The position numbers and the translations under genes are program-made. A stretch of DNA of 64,000 nt, taken from contig WPIO01000040.1 in assembly GCA_009760855.2 (NCBI GenBank), positions 237,501 through 301,500 on the forward strand, written 5' to 3'. The notes beneath the pieces are model-generated. The model was not told the origin of the DNA and ran no database searches. It saw only the letters and a list, made by a program, of their open reading frames with translations. This document shows, one piece after another, positions 30,522 through 44,446 of this stretch; position 1 is the first letter of the stretch, and each line of letters opens with the position of its first letter. This stretch comes from Cristatella mucedo. Taxonomy: Eukaryota; Bryozoa; Phylactolaemata; Cristatellidae.

Positions 30522-31297
30522 GTGAGTACTGCCGCGGCGGCGGGCACGATACTCACGTCCGCACGACCGGCTACTCGGCCCGGAAATTAGCCAGGGGAAG
30601 GAGAGCCCCCATCCTGACCCTTACCTTGGTTGCGATCAAAATCCCTTCAAGGCTGCTTTGCGACTTCGAGCTTTCAGGCAGTACTGTCGAAAATCGTGCT
30701 GACCGTAAACTGTTTGCGGACGGTAGAAATTCAGCGGCAACTATCACTGGAAGCAAGCGACTGTTGTTGCGATATCAATGCTGACATCTGAACGCGTCCG
30801 TAAGCGCTTTCGGTGGAGTGCACGCGGAAAATCGCGATCTCACCTGCAAAGCTTGACACTACTTGCGAGAGTGATGTTCAAGAAACGAGAATGCTTGCAG
30901 ACGCGCGCGATATCCCGTTCCAAAAATAATTACTCTTACCTTGCAGATCTCCGTGTTTATACTCACAGGAATCTTAATTGAAGGGTGGTGCAAAACTCGG
31001 CAACCAACCTGTTTGCAAGGAGCGTCAACAATTTCCAAACTTTCCTCTCATATGCTTTGCTCACTCATCAATTAGCGAATAGAAATCAAGGTCGTGTCTC
31101 TCGGGTTTAGGTCTAAAATTCTTTAGCTTCTACTTGGACCTTTCATTGCACCACCCACTCGCTTGTCTGACTCGTTTCTTACAACTGAGCCTCTAACTAG
31201 TCTCAAACTCTTTAGAGACATGCCTTCAATTCATATTCACCCAAAGCTTAGAATTTCCTGTCAAAAAATATCGCAATATCTAATTTCCAAAAATGCT

Positions 31298-31329
<32 letters not shown>

Positions 31330-31339
31330 CTAATCGATA

Positions 31340-31640
31340 ATTAACTATTTATTAATTACTTAATTATTAAGCATTAATCAAGAATTACCCCTCGCTGCAT
31401 AGTCAGCACCGCGTAATGAGTCAGCCGCCCGCTTAGTATGAAGTTGCCAGACGAAAGAACGAACTAAAAGAGAAAGATTGCTGGCTGCCTTGCTTCAAGG
31501 GGGCGTTTTTCAGGTTCAACATGCTCTATATTCGTAATGAACAGTGAGTAGACAAATTTGACAGAAGAGCTAATGTGCGAATATGCAGCGAGGGGTAATT
31601 CGTGATTAATGCCTAATAACTAATTAGTTAATAAATAATT
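31340..31640. repeat. Foldback repeat in GT92 gene 2 intron
   Basis: About 60 bp ending aattacccctcgctgcat near 31400 is repeated inverted from 31583 (atgcagcgaggggtaatt) to about 31640. The arms flank about 180 bp, as in a foldback or MITE-like element. Confidence 0.7.
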
Positions 31641-31949
31641 AATTCTTGATCATTGCTTGATTAATGTCTTATTTAGTTTCTCTGAATGACGTGAAATTTT
31701 ATTTATTCAGAGCACGCATATGCTTTTCATTAATTAAACAATTGAAAGTCAAAGTCATCCAAGTGCGAACGTCAGCAGTTCAAGGTGCATGGGGAAGAAG
31801 GGGGATTCCAATCCAGTAAAAGGCATTACAGGAGTGACGAGCTGAGCACTGTGTCATCTGCATTAAAATGAGAGCAATGCTGGTGTTGCTCTAGGACAGC
31901 GGCATGATTTACAGCGTTGATACAAAAAGTACTGGGAGCTCAGAACATC

Positions 31950-31987
<38 letters not shown>

Positions 31988-32362
31988 TGAATACATTTAT
32001 TATAGCACCCTCAGATACCTCAGTCTTTTTTTTTTAGCCACCATACATTTGCTGCGAAGAAAGCACGGGCAGCCTAGACCCTACAAAGGATCAATCACCT
32101 GACCGGTGACACCTGACATCTAAACGCTGACCTCTCCTACTTAATCTCCCAATTAATTGTGTCTCTAGATGGTGGTAGTTGTAGCATGTTTGCACGTCGG
32201 AAAATGCGTTTTTGCGAATTCGGGTGGATTTGCTTGTGAGCTTCGCCGCCCCGCCCGCCCCGCCTGCCCGCTTGAAGCAAGGCAGCCAGCAATCTTTCTC
32301 TTTTAGTTCGTTCTTTCGTCTTGCCACTTCATACTAAGCGGGTGGCTGACTCAATACACGGT
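31405..32362. repeat. Wider inverted repeat in the same intron
   Basis: The segment 31412-31502 (gtaatgagtcagcc...ttgcttcaag) recurs inverted at 32268-32360 (cttgaagcaaggcagccagc...), about 90 bp per arm. The left arm lies inside the smaller foldback, so the two structures overlap. Confidence 0.7.
31952..32060 (-). repeat. AAT microsatellite and LINE-type tail
   Basis: (AAT)n at 31952-31986 adjoins tatagcaccctcagatacctcag, a diverged inverse of the LINE-A 3' end. Confidence 0.6.
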
Positions 32363-32733
32363 GCTGCCTAAACTAAAAAAACGACCCCGCGTGTGCGCAC
32401 CTTTCACTTAGAAAATCGACCGCTTGGGCACCGCGTGACTAGAAGCCCATTTGGTTCTCAAGGCGGCGCAGCGAAAATCCGGGTAATTTGGGAGCAGCGG
32501 AAAGAGGCTCCCAGAAACGGACGCTCAGTTGTCCGAAATAGTGCCACCGCCCTTTGGACAGCAACTGCACCGCTTCTAACGCGATGCAAGGGCAGGCCAG
32601 CGGTCGCTCGTGCAGACGCTCTGCCGAGCGGAAGGAGCCGCTCCACCGCTCGGTCGCGGCAGCTCCGGAGCGTGCGCTCCGGAGCACGCACGCAGTTCCG
32701 GAGCGAGTCGCTCGTCACCCTTTTTCTTTGTAG

Positions 32734-33038
32734 GCTCTTCTTGATATCGCCTTACAGCGATTTCAGAAAAAACCCGCCCACGATCAAGATAATCATATAT
32801 GCAGCTTTGACGAGAGAGTGTACTGCGTGCGCCGCGCGGGTGGCGCGGCGGCGGCGGCGGCTCACCCGGCGACTCTCTCGTGGATAAATTACCCGTCCGA
32901 GGAGCTGGCGCTATGGCGAGCGGGCTATCTGCAGTGCCAGCTGCCCGATCTGACGGCGCAGGAGACGAGCGTCGAGCTGCGCCGCGGCGGCGGCGGCGAC
33001 TCGGTCCGCATGCCGCTGGGCAATGCGCCGCCAGCAGC

Positions 33039-33104
<66 letters not shown>

Positions 33105-34095
33105 TCCGAGCGCGTTCGGCCTGTGCGTGAAGAGCGGCTACGGAGCGCCGAGCGCTCTGCGCTTCATCGAGTGGATGGAGCTGCAGTCGCTGCTCGGCGT
33201 CGCTCACGTCTTCCTGTACGACCTGGACCTGCGAGGACCGATACGGTCGGCCATGCAGTACTACGTCGACAGCGGTCTGCTCACTGTAGTCAAGGACAAC
33301 AGCAGGCGGCTAATCGAGCAGGCGCAGCCGCGCTTCGTCAACCTGTTCGCCGGCTTCGACGCGACGCGGGCCACGGGCGACGAGCCGTACTCGCAGCTCG
33401 AGCTGCTGTCCATCCAGGACTGCTTTCATCGATTCCGCGGTCTGTTCGAGTACATCGTCGTCGCCGACATCGACGAGGCCATCGTGCCCGCCGACGGCGG
33501 CACGCTGCACGACCTGCTGAGAGCGCTGCGGCGCAGAGCGCCGGCCGCCACGTCCTTCGCGCATCAGTCGGCCGCCTACCTGCCGCACTTCGCCGCCGCG
33601 AACGCGAGCGGCCGCACGTACATGCTCGCGCACACGCGCCGCACCGAGATCACGTGGGACGGCTCAAAGGCGTTCCACAGCACGGCCGACACGGAGAGCC
33701 TCAACTGGCACCGACGCATCGATGCCGGTAGTAACGTGGCGTACGTCGAGCCGTCGGAGGCGTGGCTGCACCACTACCGCGGCTCGTGCAAGGGCTTCTC
33801 GTGCGACAGCAACGTCAAGGTCATTGACGACGGCGCGTCCGTCCTGGGCAAACTCGCGACCGCCCTGACCTCGCGGGTCGCCGCGGTCGCGGAGAAGCTG
33901 CCGCCGCGCGGCGGCGGAGGCGATTTAGCTCGCGCAGCGCGGACGCGCGATCCTGTGTCCGCGCGGCTCTTGCGTTCATCCGCGCTCGTCTCTGATCGCG
34001 AGCCCCCATTAGAAAGTCTCGCACGGCGGGTTCGCGCCGCGCCGGCGTTTGAGCTCATCGTTGCCAAGGGTAGCTGCCCACGGCGTGGCAAGCTC

Positions 34096-34126
<31 letters not shown>

Positions 34127-34365
34127 TGTGGTCTGGTTTGCGGCGTGAATTCTTAGCTCGACGTTACTCGTCGACGACGGCCGCCGCATCCAACGCCCTG
34201 CGTTGCCCCGCCCGGCCCGCCCCGCCCGCGCAGAGCGTGCTTTCTCGCTCGCCGGCTGTCGCGGCCTTGTCCGACCGACCGCTCCTTGCACTCTTGCGCC
34301 GCGGCGAAGAGGCCAGCCTCGATCGTCGTCAGCGGTCCGGCGGGGTGAGCGAGCGACAGAGATGA
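32734..34365 (+). pseudogene. GT92 (DUF23) glycosyltransferase gene 2, catalytic exon with frameshift
   Basis: After the acceptor tttgtag it reads LFLISPYSDFRKNPPTIKII in the frame set by the upstream exon. At about 32803 the frame breaks. Compared with gene 1, 7 bp are missing, and the homologous protein continues in the next frame (SFDERVYCVRR, then SWINYPSEELALWRAGYL). A GCC run at 33040-33107 adds about 20 Ala, absent in gene 1. The rest is conserved, including VVADIDEAIVP (DxD) and WLHHYRGSCKGFSCD. Where gene 1 stops, this frame runs on for about 160 Arg/Ala-rich residues to 34363, unlike any GT92 tail. It is a probable pseudogene, unless the 7-bp gap is an assembly error. Whole tracts are nearly identical to gene 1. 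Confidence 0.75.
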
Positions 34366-37300
34366 AACGGTTTGAATGCAGGCGGTTGGACTTCATTCGC
34401 GTCGGCTGCTTAGACGAGCGCTGGTCGCTCCCGATGGATGCGCGCTCCTCCGCGCGCCGCCGCGATCGGCTCGCGCTGCTGCGCACGCGTCTCGCAGCGT
34501 GCTCGAAGCGAAGGCAGGGCATCGCAAGACGTTGCCGATGTGGTCCGTCTGACGGCGGAGAGGCGGCGTCGCGTGCGGCGATCCATTTCGCAGCGGCTAG
34601 CGATCTAATCCGCCACGAGCGAATCGGTCCGCACTAACCAGTGAGCTCCTGCGGAGCGCGACCTCGTGATACGCTAGTTCTAACAAAGAAAATCTCATTT
34701 TGGTTGGCCGTGGTACGCTTTGGTAGGCCACGGTGCGTTTCGATAGGCGATGGTACAAATGAATGCGTCATCGAGTAAGCCGCAGGAAGCTGAATTTTCG
34801 CAGTTTAAATTCTAGCGAGATGATAGGCAACCGAACTAGTCCAAGTACATTGTGTCACAAAAACGTTTCCCAAGCATATAATAATAATAATAATAACAAT
34901 AATAATACATTTTCACAGCCCTGTCAGAGAACTTAACATCTCGCTAGGCATTTTACATAAATTGCTAGCTCGGAAGCGTGATTAATTAGGCAAACGCAGC
35001 TAAGAGATAGCAGAACTAGCAGCCGGAGAATCAGCTTTCGTCTAGTCGTTTCACTTCAGAATCTGCTAGGATGCGCTCGCTGTATCGACTGAAAACACGT
35101 TACCTCAAAACTAATTTTTATCTTAATTGTTTACTTTAACTGCTATGCTAGATTAGCGTGTACACGTTTTTTAAGATGGTCGGAAGCTTCGAGCTGGCAG
35201 TAACAAGATTGTGACTATCGAAAAGAAGTTTGTGCCAGCTCCATTTTGAGAGTCTGGAGCCGCCCGCTAACGCGCCAAGCGCTGCCGGCCTTTTCAGGCA
35301 TGCATAGGCAGAGTTACCTCATTATGACCTTTAGAAACGTGATCGCCGTCTTGCAAAGTTAGACGACACTACTCAGTGATAAGTAAAAGTAAGGCGACAG
35401 TCCTCAATCTGCGGCCGCGCCGAGCGTGCAGGCCGCAGGTACCGACAGCTCCGGCTGCCTTAGTGACCCCGCGGATCCAGCAACCGTTGCGACCCCGCAT
35501 AAACAAGAGGGATAACTTGCTTTCGGAGACACGCCTCGATGCTGCCAACCGGAGTCGCGCGGCGCGCGCCTCCGTCTGCCGTCTCTCCGAGTCGGCAGAC
35601 GGACGCGCGTGCGCGCGCAGAGCGTTCGGGTCGAAGCGGCGGCGGCTGCGGCAGCAGCAGGCTCTGCGGGTCTAGCCATCTGCGCCTGCTATAGCCATCT
35701 GCGCCGTTAGTTAGGACTCGTCGCGTTCTAGATCGGGAGCGTATCGTTCTAGATCGGGATCGTCCTAGATCGATAGGGATCGATCGATTGGGAGCCTCGA
35801 TGGGTGAGACGATGCAGCGGCCGAATGCCGGCGTCTTTGGCTGACTTGCTGCGGTCAGAAAACCACGCGATTGTTGCTGCTCTGACTGAAGCTGCCGGAG
35901 ATGATTCAAAGCGACGAGTCCTTGGTCGGATTTTCTTTACGATACCTTTACCAGGTAATCTTACGCACTCACATCGAGGAACCTCCTTCAAACTTGAGCT
36001 CTGGCGCGCCGGCCAAGACTGAGCGTCAATCGTGGGGCTTGGCAGGTATGGGGCAAGGCGCCGGATTTAAATGGCGCCTTTTAACGTTCCAGCGTAAAGC
36101 CCAATGCCCCGTGGCCTCGTAGGTCATGGTTAATAACTTCCCCTTTGATGATGACACTCGCTATCTTAAGTAATGCCTTGTAGCTCAAAGGGGTTCAGTG
36201 CTAAGATCGACAATCTCACAAACATGCAGCATCGCGACTTTCTTTCCACACACGTAGCGTGCCCTAGAAGGAGATTTAGTTTTCCTAAGGTGCTATACAG
36301 CGTCTTATTATCGTTTTAATTATTGGCTCACAGTCCGCCACAGAAGGATCTCTAAACCCATCGCGGGACATAGTGAGTTTGATCTCCTAATTGGAGTCGC
36401 TGTCTGGAGGGTACTATCGTGAGCACCGGTAATTTTATAAATTGCCACAATTTTTATGCCTTCTAGAATTTGCTTCCATTTCTGCCGACTCGGTTGCGTC
36501 CTATTTAGCTGTCCTGCTGTGCAGCTATTTCCAGGCTACTATATCCTTTTCGACTGTCCTTCCTATTCTGCTTTTTCTTTTCTCTGTGCGCGTCAGAAAA
36601 CGTTTGATGGGCAGTCTGTGCGCACCGAAAGACGCACGGACCGTGCATGCAAACCGGGTGGACGCTCACGACGGTAAGACTGACTTAAGTCTATGGAGCT
36701 TTATCTAGTTGCAAATATACGTACTTACCGAGATTTTTATTAGAAGGAAATTCTAGCATAAGGCGTGGCTCGCATGAAAACCGCAAAGTAATGGCGTTTG
36801 AAGACCAGGGTGTGACCTAGAACGCGAGCCTAATAGCGGTGCCCCAGCGAGGCACTTGGAGAGCCATTACGCAGTAGTGAGTAAGGTGGCGCTGCTGACA
36901 AAAGTCTATGAGCGTCTGCCAGCCGATCTACGTCTATGACTGGCTGCCTCCTAGCCGTTTCCATTGGCAGCCGTATGCTAGCAATTCCATTAGCATCCGG
37001 TAGGCGCACACTTTCGGTGTCCGCGGCGGCGGAAGTACGCCGATTCCGGCTACAGCTCATGCCCATGTCAGAAGGCGTGCATGGCCGCCTAATGGCCGCC
37101 AGCGGAGGGTGTACCGCGGCGGCAGCATTTCGCGAGCAACAGACGGGCTCACGCCTCGGTGTCTTGCTTGCGCTAGCGACGCTGCTGTCCGCCGCAATCT
37201 GCTGGATGCCGGTGCAGTCGTCGGCGTCGTGTTTTTTTTTAAACGCGGCCACTGGCCAGGCCTTGGCGCGAAAGGAGGAGAGGGGTGAGAGGCTACCGAG

Positions 37301-37514
37301 CGGCTTCGCGACGGTGGCGGCGGCGTCCGCCTCCGCCGTCGTCGCGAACCCGGCGCCTTTGTACCCGACACGCAGAGGATTTCCGGCTAGCCCTAGAGAA
37401 CGAGCCCAAAGCCAACTGCCAGCGGCATGGCCGCCGCAGGTATCTTCTACGCCGTCTTTCACAGTCGTATTGTTTAAGGCTCCGCAGGGGCAACGAGAGG
37501 GAAAAGATCACGAG
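34366..37514. other. GC-rich to mixed sequence, no supported gene
   Basis: CpG-dense at 34370-34640 and 35400-35700. A LINE-type (AAT)n tail lies at 34875-34965 (minus). A plus-strand frame at 36936-37520 includes a hydrophobic stretch, RLGVLLALATLLSAAICWM, that could be a signal anchor, but an equally long open frame lies on the other strand and nothing else supports a gene. Confidence 0.35.
34875..34965 (-). repeat. LINE-A tail fragment
   Basis: (AAT)n followed by the inverse of the LINE-A end (cagagaacttaacatctcgctaggca). Diverged and very short. Confidence 0.65.
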
Positions 37515-37815
37515 GCCTAATAATAATAATGCACTTGATAAAGCGCCCTCAGAGAACTCAATCTCTCTCTCTCTCTCTCTAGGCGCTACATTTACATTTT
37601 ACATTTACATTTGCTGCAAAGGGAAATGCAATTCAATGATGAGTAATATCGTGCTTGATAAACAAACAAAATGAATAACATGGTTAGGGGTGACATGCAC
37701 AGGGTCAGCATGCAAATGTGGTTAGTGGCAGCATGCACAGTGTCAGCGCGCATGCACGTAAGCACATGAAGGACGAATCACAGGGACCCACTAAATGCTG
37801 CCCTACATAGATGCG
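37515..37815 (-). repeat. LINE-A 3' UTR copy
   Basis: It starts (AAT)n gcacttgataaagcgccctcagag, with an expanded CT run inside (37560-37580). It continues through the UTR (gttaggggtgacatgcacag) to the end of the ORF region (cacagggacccactaaatgc). Confidence 0.85.
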
Positions 37816-38199
37816 TTTATATCATCGCTAAGCGGCCGCCGCCGCGGCTCCATTTACCTACATCACGCAGCTGCTCGCCTTCGTCTCGGCGCGTTTCCTG
37901 CTTCCGGCCGGGGCAGCGTCGTCGGGCCGCACGATTTTTCGTGCGCCGGGAAGCGGTATCCTGTGTCACCCGCAAAGACAGCAGGACTCCGTGAAGTCAC
38001 AATGTCCAGACGGGGATTCAAGGAGCAGGACTCAGACAGTGGCCCAGTGGGAGCGCACTAAGCCGCTCGATGTAAATAAACGTACGGAGCTCAATAATTT
38101 GCAGCAAACTCAACCGACTCGCTTCCTTCCCTCTAAGGGCGTGGCACACTTGCAGCGCTTGCTGTCGCGCTCCAAGTAAGCGCCGAGCCTAGGGTCCGG

Positions 38200-38677
38200 A
38201 AAAAGCACCGACTGCTTGCGCTCAACACGTGTCAGCATTCGCGCGCACGCGCTTGAACGCAATCACGTATGTACTAAATGCCGCAGTGAAAGGTCGGAGT
38301 AGTATGCGCCGAGTAAACGATCTACGACGCCCGGGCGCATCGTACGTTGGCAGTAAGCGGTGCACTTTGGCATGCTGGCTGGTGCGTAGTGCTCGTCCCA
38401 GCACGAGACGTCGTTAAGTGTGTCGCTAGGCTACGCACAGTTATTGATTCTCTTTCCGCATGAGAGAGTTGAGAAGCGTCTGGATGGAGATTGAGCTCTC
38501 GCTGGTAGCTGTATAAACGACCAATTAGTCGTGCTGACTCGCTCTGATTCACCCTCGCTATTTACATTGACCAGCGCCGACATCCCTGGATGCTGGGACG
38601 ATGCAGTCCTAAAAGCGTCGAGTGCGATGGTCACGCGACCATCACCACTTCTTTAACGGTGAATGTCCGATAGACGA
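38200..38677 (-). repeat. Repeat D, minus copy (left arm of inverted pair)
   Basis: This segment is homologous, inverted, to 52680-53400. Its part 38507-38677 is also a near-perfect reverse complement of 38873-39043. Read on the minus strand it contains GGTCGCGTGACC, then a TATA-like position changed to AATGTAAATAG, and further on GTCTCGTGCTGGGACGAGC. It was not recognised as a named element. Confidence 0.75.
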
Positions 38678-38872
38678 GCATCGATACCGTCGGTAATGGG
38701 ACTCGAATCCTCGTACGAATTCGCCGCGCGCCATCCCACGTGACCGCGATCGCTAGCCCAAGTCTGGCACTGATGCAGATCGCTGCAGACGATCAACGGT
38801 CTGCGGCGCTCCGCTTCGCGCCGCGGGATTCTGGCAGAGATTCAAACTCGGCGACTGGCAGCGAGCTGCCAG
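38678..38872. other. Spacer between repeat D arms
   Basis: 195 bp of GC-rich sequence with no match noticed elsewhere in the window. Confidence 0.6.
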
Positions 38873-39043
38873 TCGTCTATCGGACATTCACCGTTAAAGA
38901 AGTGGGCATGGTCACGTGACCATCGCACTCGACGCTTTTAGGACTGCATCGTCCCAGCATCCAGGGATGTCGGCGCTGGTCAATATAAATAGCGAGGGTG
39001 AATCAGAGCGAGTCAGCACGACTAATTGGTCGTTTATACAGCT
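38873..39043 (+). repeat. Repeat D, plus copy (right arm), promoter-like
   Basis: 171 bp that mirror 38507-38677 with only 4 mismatches. It carries the palindrome GGTCACGTGACC with a central E-box at about 38909-38920 and AATATAAATAG, a TATA-like box, at about 38983. Together these resemble a compact RNA polymerase II promoter, as in an LTR or an element 5' end. Function is inferred from these motifs only. Confidence 0.6.
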
Positions 39044-39712
39044 TAATCCGCGGTGCAAAATAGTGCAAATGGTGCAAAATAGTTTAACATGCAGTCTCCT
39101 TTGTACTCGGCCAACAAAGCGGACGTCTGGCTCTGCAATCACCGCTCGCGTCTGCAGATCGCGCGCAGGCCCGCGGAGACAAGAGTCTCCGCGGGCCAGC
39201 GCGCTCGTTCGTCTCGCCGCTAGGTCATCGTGTGTGCACCCATCTCTGGATTCTCCGCCTTTTAAAGCACGCACAAGCCCCGCAAGCTGCGTCGACGCTT
39301 TCGCGCGAGCTCGCGCTCCTGCAAAGCTCGCGGCTGCGGCATCTCGGAGCGAGAACGGCTTCGGAGGAGAGGCGCTGCGCGGCTCTCGCTCCGACTCGCG
39401 AAGTCAAGCGGCGCCGCGCGAGAGTTCGCCGCCGCCACGAGGTGGCGCTCCTCGCGAGACGCGGTCCGCGAGCCGCGGCGGCACGCAGGCAGCGGGCAAA
39501 TTAAAATGCTGCGACAGTTCGGGAGCTCGTGTGCCTGTTCCTCCATCCGGGCATTACTGGCGTGCAATGACTCCCCATTCTCTGCAGCGCCCCTCCCGCC
39601 TGCTGCTTCGCTCAAACGAGAACAGCGAGCGCTACTTTCATTGGTCGCTCTGCATTTCGAGTGAACTCGAAAGAAAAACCTGCGTTCGCACAGCGCGCGT
39701 GAGCCAGGGGAG
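39044..39712. other. GC-rich region, no supported gene
   Basis: CpG-rich sequence with a perfect hairpin near 39167-39198 (cccgcggagac...gtctccgcggg). The open frames show no domain. Confidence 0.35.
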
Positions 39713-41110
<1,398 letters not shown>

Positions 41111-41114
41111 TGTT

Positions 41115-41345
41115 CGCTGGGTTTCGCGCAGTGATTAAGTGCTCACCTCGAACCAGGGTCAAGGTGAAAGCATTCGACGACTGGGATCGCGGCTCGAGCT
41201 CTGCGGCGCATGCAAAGCGTCTGAATAAAAATTTTGTTCTCTTAGGGCGCTATGCAAATGAATCGTGTATCTTTTTTACAGCAAATATAAATTATCTACG
41301 AAATCTAAGTTCTCTTAGGGCGCCATACAAATGAATTATTGTTCT
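41115..41345 (+). repeat. SINE-B, diverged, with duplicated tail
   Basis: The head is eroded (cgctgggtttcgcgcagtg). The B-box region GGATCGCGGCTCGAGC is present. The tail motif ttctcttagggcgc(t/c)atacaaatgaat occurs twice (41240-41262 and 41310-41336). Confidence 0.7.
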
Positions 41346-41359
41346 CATCATTATTAGAT

Positions 41360-42125
<766 letters not shown>

Positions 42126-43199
42126 GTGAGATATGTCGGCCACCGAAGTTCCTACACGACTAATGCTTTGGTCGCCCACGAAAACGCGTATCATTTTGAA
42201 TTTTCCCTGCAGGCGTGGCTGATAAATTTTTTTCTGAGCAAGTGTCGGGACATTGTGCAGCAGTCACGGGCAGCCTAATTCATCATTCGCACCCGCCATC
42301 ATTCGACCGAGCGACCTACGCTATTTAGCTTAAAGTGTCGAGTGTGAGTAATGTCTGCTGCCGACTAAGTGGGTTAACCCCGCATTGCCTTTAAATCATT
42401 TAGCTCCTCTGCAGCCCGTTGACTAAATAGCAGATTGCAAGCTGCCGTACAGTAAGCGGACGTGCGCAGACACGCTCGCCTTTGAGCGCCCAAGAGCGAA
42501 CCGACACGATCGGCAATGATTACGCTTTCCGTCAGGATTAGCAGCACTTCTCCGTTTGCATATCCCGCTGACTGGTGCTCAATTAATTTGCTGACAAACT
42601 AGATAATCGCTTGCTGAAAAGTCACAGAGGAACTTGAGCTAGGCATTCAGTTTTTCGCAGCCGCACTGTGTCACTGGTGCATCGAGCTCATTTAATGGAC
42701 GGGCATCCATCAAGAGTATGTAAAGAAGGCTCGACGCATTATCAGGACATCCGGCGGCATCCGTAAGTATGGCGGAATCCGTTAAAATGGCGGAAAACGT
42801 CTCGTGCGCTCCCCGCGGATGTCGTCTCTTTGGAATTTTAGCGCCAACCCCGAGCTTAAAGACTGAACTTTTTTGACTAAGCTTTTTACTCTGACTTATG
42901 ACTGCTCATACCTTGGAAAAATCGCACTTTTAGGAGGCCATTTGCTGCCATATTCCGTGAGAGTGAGTACTTTGATATTTAGCTACACTTTTACTGGAAG
43001 CCTTATGGCTGCAACGTGCACATAGTACCAGCCGGAAGACCCCGTTTAAAAACGGAAGTATTATAATTGTTATTATTGTTACTGAGAGTGAGGGCAAGGT
43101 GCCCTGGCCGACCCAAAAGTACCGATACTATGCGGTGTGCTGAGGTGCGCCGGAAATTTTATCTCGTATCTTGCCTTCTTATTTCATACCCTGCCTTCT
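42126..43199. other. Intergenic, no gene recognised
   Basis: No convincing frame or repeat on either strand. Confidence 0.4.
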
Positions 43200-43470
43200 T
43201 AATGATAATAATAATAATGATATATTTGTATTGCGCCTTCAGAGATCTGAATTACTTTCTAGGCACTTTGCAGATGCTGTGTAGAAAGCATTACTAAATG
43301 ATTGGTGTTAATAACCGCCATCAGCAGGCATAGTGCGAGCAGGTACATGCATGCGAAGAACGAATTCCAAAGACCTACAAAATACTGCAATAAACAGGTG
43401 ATTTTTTTAAATGTTGTCTTGTCAGGGAATAGCCAGCTTCAGGACTCAAACCTACGATAAGGAACGTACA
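43200..43470 (-). repeat. Diverged LINE-A-type 3' end
   Basis: An AAT-rich start is followed by gcgccttcagagatctgaattactttctaggcactttgc, an altered inverse of the LINE-A end, and UTR-like sequence. An old copy. Confidence 0.55.
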
Positions 43471-43709
43471 GCCGGGCAATCATAATAATAATAAAGATGA
43501 TATAATAATATAATAGTGATAGCAACAACAGTGACGTTTAGAAGGCTTAAATAATAACGGGGCAGAGTCTGGCCACGCAGTCAGGCTACCAAAATGGCTG
43601 CCAGTGCCGAGCACACTCTCCCGGGGGAATGTACCACCGTGGCGCCAGCTAGGCGAACAATTGCTTGAACGATGGCAAGCAAAATGCAGGAAAACTGTTG
43701 CACGCTGAC

Positions 43710-43785
43710 AGTGCATCAGCAGCAGCAGCGGCAGCGGCGGCGGCGGCGGTGGCGGCGGTGGCGGCAGCAGCAGCAGCAGATGCTC
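43710..43785. repeat. CAG/CGG trinucleotide repeat
   Basis: (CAG)n, (CGG)n and (CAG)n runs in succession. Open in frames that encode poly-Ala or poly-Pro; no gene is supported. Confidence 0.9.
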
Positions 43786-44446
43786 ATCAGGCTCGTACGT
43801 CGCAGCTGACGTTGCATTTCCGCTACGCGCGTGCATTACGCGCTTAGCATGGATCCAACGTACTCGTTGCTCGCGTGGTTCGTCTTTTGTGTTTTAGAGC
43901 CTGTGACTCTTGAACGGTCGTGTCGACGCCTAGACAACGAGCGTACTGCGTGCGTATCGCCGATAAGGTAAGTTGCCTCTCGAATCTGGCGTTCGCGGAG
44001 ATGGCGCCTCGCTCGCGCTGCGTTCAAGTGGATGACAATTTTAAATTCTAATAATTCTAATTACAACAGCTGGTAAGAAGCAGCGCGCCGCACGGCAAAC
44101 GTTGTGCGCACATTTACTGTTATAGACTGAGGCTGCAGCCTCCGTCCGGTCGTCTGCAGGTGCAGCGGTGGCTCAACAGCACACTTTGGATTCAGCCTGG
44201 CACGTCTTTCGCGAGAGAATTTCGCCGCGTGCACCACACGGAGATATGCGTAGACGCACGTATGGATGTGCCGCGGCCGAAAGCTGGCCAAATGCAGCGG
44301 TCGCTGCAAAAAAAGGACGCACCGGCGAGAATGCCCGAGGCGACGCACAGCCGCGTGAAAGAGCCGTGCGTCGACAAATGCAGCGTCTCTCGCGCCAAGA
44401 ATTTCCACTTGCACAGCCGCGACGCGAACCATTCGCAATCACGTGA

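Larger units (their letters stand above)
30522..32733. other. Intron of GT92 gene 2
   Basis: Donor gtgagt, acceptor tttctttgtag. It is 2.2 kb long and contains a (TA)n run (31301-31330), a set of nested inverted repeats (31340-31640 and 31405-32362), and an AAT microsatellite with a LINE-type tail (31952-32060). No coding region is supported inside it. Confidence 0.55.

Noticed and set aside
29784-30590. 268-codon plus-strand frame covering the gene 2 stem exon
   Set aside because: It is in a different frame from the one that joins the catalytic exon in phase, and it is Arg/Ser-rich without a domain.
36936-37520. 194-codon frame with a hydrophobic stretch, as a possible membrane-anchor exon for a GT92 gene
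   Set aside because: No catalytic exon lies downstream on this strand, a 210-codon frame opposes it, and the sequence is GC-rich enough to keep frames open by chance.
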